Shown piece by piece: positions 4,378-8,582 of a stretch of DNA of 8,582 nucleotides. Each line of letters begins with the position of its first letter. Position 1 is the stretch's first letter. The translations under genes and the position numbers were made by a program. The stretch is from positions 1 to 8,582 of the forward strand of contig JAICVG010000031.1 in assembly GCA_025935445.1 (NCBI GenBank), given 5' to 3'. Under the pieces are notes generated by a model. It saw only the letters and a list, made by a program, of their open reading frames with translations. It had not been told where the DNA came from and made no database searches. Source of the DNA: Nitrososphaera sp. (GTDB taxonomy: Archaea > Thermoproteota > Nitrososphaeria > Nitrososphaerales > Nitrososphaeraceae).

Positions 4378-5180
4378 CTGATAAACTCGAGGCTCTGAAA
4401 TATCTGCTGTACTGGTGGTGGAGGACTACCTGAGGGTGTTGCTACTGCAGGACCTTCGTAGGTGACAAACTCACCTGACACGATCTGTCTTAGTCCAGGT
4501 TGTGGATTCTCTGGAATAGTCGTCAGAATTGAATAACTCCTCATATCTCCGAGTCCAAGACTGAGCTGATATGTCATTTCTACAAGTTTGGCCGGCGCCG
4601 TTCTTATTGTTGTATTTGGATCTTCTGGACTAGTGATATTGATTGTGAGGTCTGTGCTATTTATAATCTGGATGTTAGTATAATTACGTCCTTGCATTTC
4701 CTCTACCATAAACGCCAAAAAATCATCTGGTGTAATGTTGGCTGGATCCTCAATGACCTCAAATTCAGGTCTGTGGCTTAAGCGATCGTGTAGAATTTCT
4801 ACGGAACTTTCAGAGTCTTCGCAGTTATACATTCCTCCAGTACTGGGCACTGCCTCTTGCTGTGGGCAAATTATGGCCAGTATCAAAAAACCTGCCTCGT
4901 TCGCAATACGAAAGTTAGGAAGATGTAAATTGTCAATGTCCTGTACTACCCAGTCATATGGCACCTGCATTCTAAATCCGTCCGCTGTGTTTTGGAATGT
5001 CCCGTTCTGAATCATTGCAGGTATGCTGGTCAGTTGTTGTGCTCTTGCTATTCCTACATTGGGACCAAAAAGAAAAACAACAGTAGCAATTGCTGTTAGA
5101 ACTATTATCATTATCATCATTATTTCCACTGTGGATGAGAGCGATAGTGACCGCCTTATTGCCTCCAGAACACTATACAC
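4374..5180 (-). CDS. Exported protein with PsbP-like domain features, 268 aa
   Basis: Starts at GTG 5180 (5178-5180 on the plus strand read CAC); ATG starts at residues 21, 22 and 24 are alternatives. A long N-terminus ends in a signal-peptide core (about 22-38) and a likely cut after Ala-Arg-Ala47. The mature part begins with a GFRMQVPYDWVVQD strand (68-81), which is the typical opening of the PsbP/Mog1-like lipoprotein fold (a Gly-Phe, Pro and Trp pattern). It ends with VQQIFQSLEFI, as these domains do. Cys105 and Cys120 could form a disulphide. Six N-glycosylation sequons are seen (Asn59, 148, 166, 174, 181, 189), plus a Pro-rich stretch at 252-256. The exact role is unknown. It overlaps the YnfA-like gene by 4 nt, so the pair may work together at the membrane. 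Confidence 0.8.
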   Translation of the reverse strand: MYSVLEAIRRSLSLSSTVEIMMIMIIVLTAIATVVFLFGPNVGIARAQQLTSIPAMIQNGTFQNTADGFRMQVPYDWVVQDIDNLHLPNFRIANEAGFLILAIICPQQEAVPSTGGMYNCEDSESSVEILHDRLSHRPEFEVIEDPANITPDDFLAFMVEEMQGRNYTNIQIINSTDLTINITSPEDPNTTIRTAPAKLVEMTYQLSLGLGDMRSYSILTTIPENPQPGLRQIVSGEFVTYEGPAVATPSGSPPPPVQQIFQSLEFIR

Positions 5181-5206
5181 ATCCCAGAGCGAGATAAGGT
5201 TATGGA

Positions 5207-5214
5207 TTAATAAT
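5207..5214 (-). promoter_or_regulatory. Possible TATA box of the exported protein gene
   Basis: ATTATTAA on the minus strand is centred about 31 bp before GTG 5180. It is weakly supported because the whole area is AT-rich. Confidence 0.3.
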
Positions 5215-5405
5215 AATTATTCTCTATTGGTTAAAACTGATCCCGCCTGTTTGGGTATAAGTATCTATTGTCATTTAACCCTATAGAATAGGGCAGTAGC
5301 ATCAGCCTCAAATACGGTGCTTATATGAAAGATATTTCTAAAAGATGAAAACCAAATTAATAATTTAATAGGACAGCTTTTCAATTGTATGAAAAATTGA
5401 AGCCT

Positions 5406-5501
5406 ATGTCCGAGGATAAGATTGCTAATTTCTTTTCACAAAGTACTCTGACAGCAAAAAAGTATGGTATAATCCTATGCTTCCTATGCTCGCCTTTTTA
5501 G
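5406..5501 (+). CDS. Doubtful 31-codon frame or gene remnant
   Basis: An ATG at 5406 opens a frame MSEDKIANFFSQST with a hydrophobic end (YGIILCFLC), stop at 5499-5501. The same frame stays open back to a TAA near 5362 and reads protein-like there too (TAFQLYEKLKP), with a TTG at 5385 and a TATA-like run at 5362-5370. It could be a tiny protein or the tail of a decayed gene. No family is recognised. Confidence 0.2.
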   Translation: MSEDKIANFFSQSTLTAKKYGIILCFLCSPF

Positions 5502-5551
5502 GGCTCTTGTAACATTTAGTGATTTTACTTAAGGATATCCTTTATGACGCA

Positions 5552-8499
<2,948 letters not shown>

Positions 8500-8522
<23 letters not shown>

Positions 8523-8582
8523 CGTAGAGGCAGCATTCGCATGAATCCTTCTGACCGCAGTAAGGGCAGACGCACATACATG
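8500..8582 (-). CDS. Tiny Cys-rich zinc-ribbon protein, possibly cut by the window edge
   Basis: A frame on the minus strand ends at TAG 8500-8502. From ATG 8577 it encodes 25 residues: MCVCPYCGQKDSCECC, then a tail LYDAATGGG. It has six Cys in its first 16 positions (Cys2, 4, 7, 13, 15, 16), an arrangement that could hold one zinc. The frame stays open to the edge (one more codon, Cys), so the true start may lie outside the window. Its end overlaps the annotated alpha-subunit start by 23 nt, suggesting cotranscription. Function unknown. Confidence 0.5.

Larger units (their letters stand above)
5181..5551. other. Gene-poor AT-rich stretch, 371 bp
   Basis: This stretch lies between the exported protein gene and the end of the oxidoreductase operon. 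It contains a perfect hairpin, ccctat-aga-ataggg (5279-5293), about 100 bp upstream of the exported gene, and several AT-rich TATA-like runs (5354-5370). A short rightward frame lies at 5406-5501. No RNA gene is recognised. Confidence 0.5.

Overview
The window looks like a chromosome segment of an ammonia-oxidising archaeon of the Nitrososphaeria (Thaumarchaeota), probably near Nitrososphaera. The evidence is mixed. There is an anchored multi-domain blue-copper protein and several glycine/threonine-rich secreted proteins full of N-glycosylation sequons. There are many very small zinc-ribbon proteins and a stand-alone Lrp/AsnC ligand-binding domain. Many starts lie about 25-30 bp downstream of a TATA box (leaderless transcription), and there is an archaeal two-subunit 2-oxoacid:ferredoxin oxidoreductase. 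The genus is an inference, not proven here.

Left part (1-2245): a partial cupredoxin gene runs leftward off the window edge. Divergent from it are three short rightward genes: two CxxC/CxxC zinc ribbons and an 82-residue RAM-domain protein. These meet, with a 1-bp gap, a leftward pair of small genes (a two-helix membrane protein and a Cys-containing protein). A tRNA-Arg(TCG) gene follows; its TATA box lies inside the first codons of the neighbouring leftward frame.

Middle (2246-5551): a secreted, low-complexity 199-residue protein is followed by a sparse stretch. That stretch holds a 56-codon basic gene with an NPYAVANA motif, a doubtful 62-residue frame, and what appears to be a small zinc-ribbon gene broken by two compensating single-base indels. 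Next is a leftward two-gene unit with an ATGA overlap: an exported protein with a PsbP-like look, then a YnfA/UPF0060-type membrane protein that lacks its usual first transmembrane helix. A 371-bp gene-poor stretch follows.

Right part (5552-8582): a leftward operon encodes the fused gamma-alpha subunit and the beta subunit of a 2-oxoacid:ferredoxin oxidoreductase, with an 11-nt overlap. Upstream of it, and overlapping the annotated alpha start, is the end of a tiny Cys-rich zinc-ribbon gene that touches the window edge.

No CRISPR array, insertion sequence, prophage module or defence system was seen. The most unusual items are the broken zinc ribbon, the YnfA-like protein without TM1, the sequon-encoding 18-bp tandem repeat in the cupredoxin gene, and the tiny Cys-rich gene in front of the oxidoreductase.
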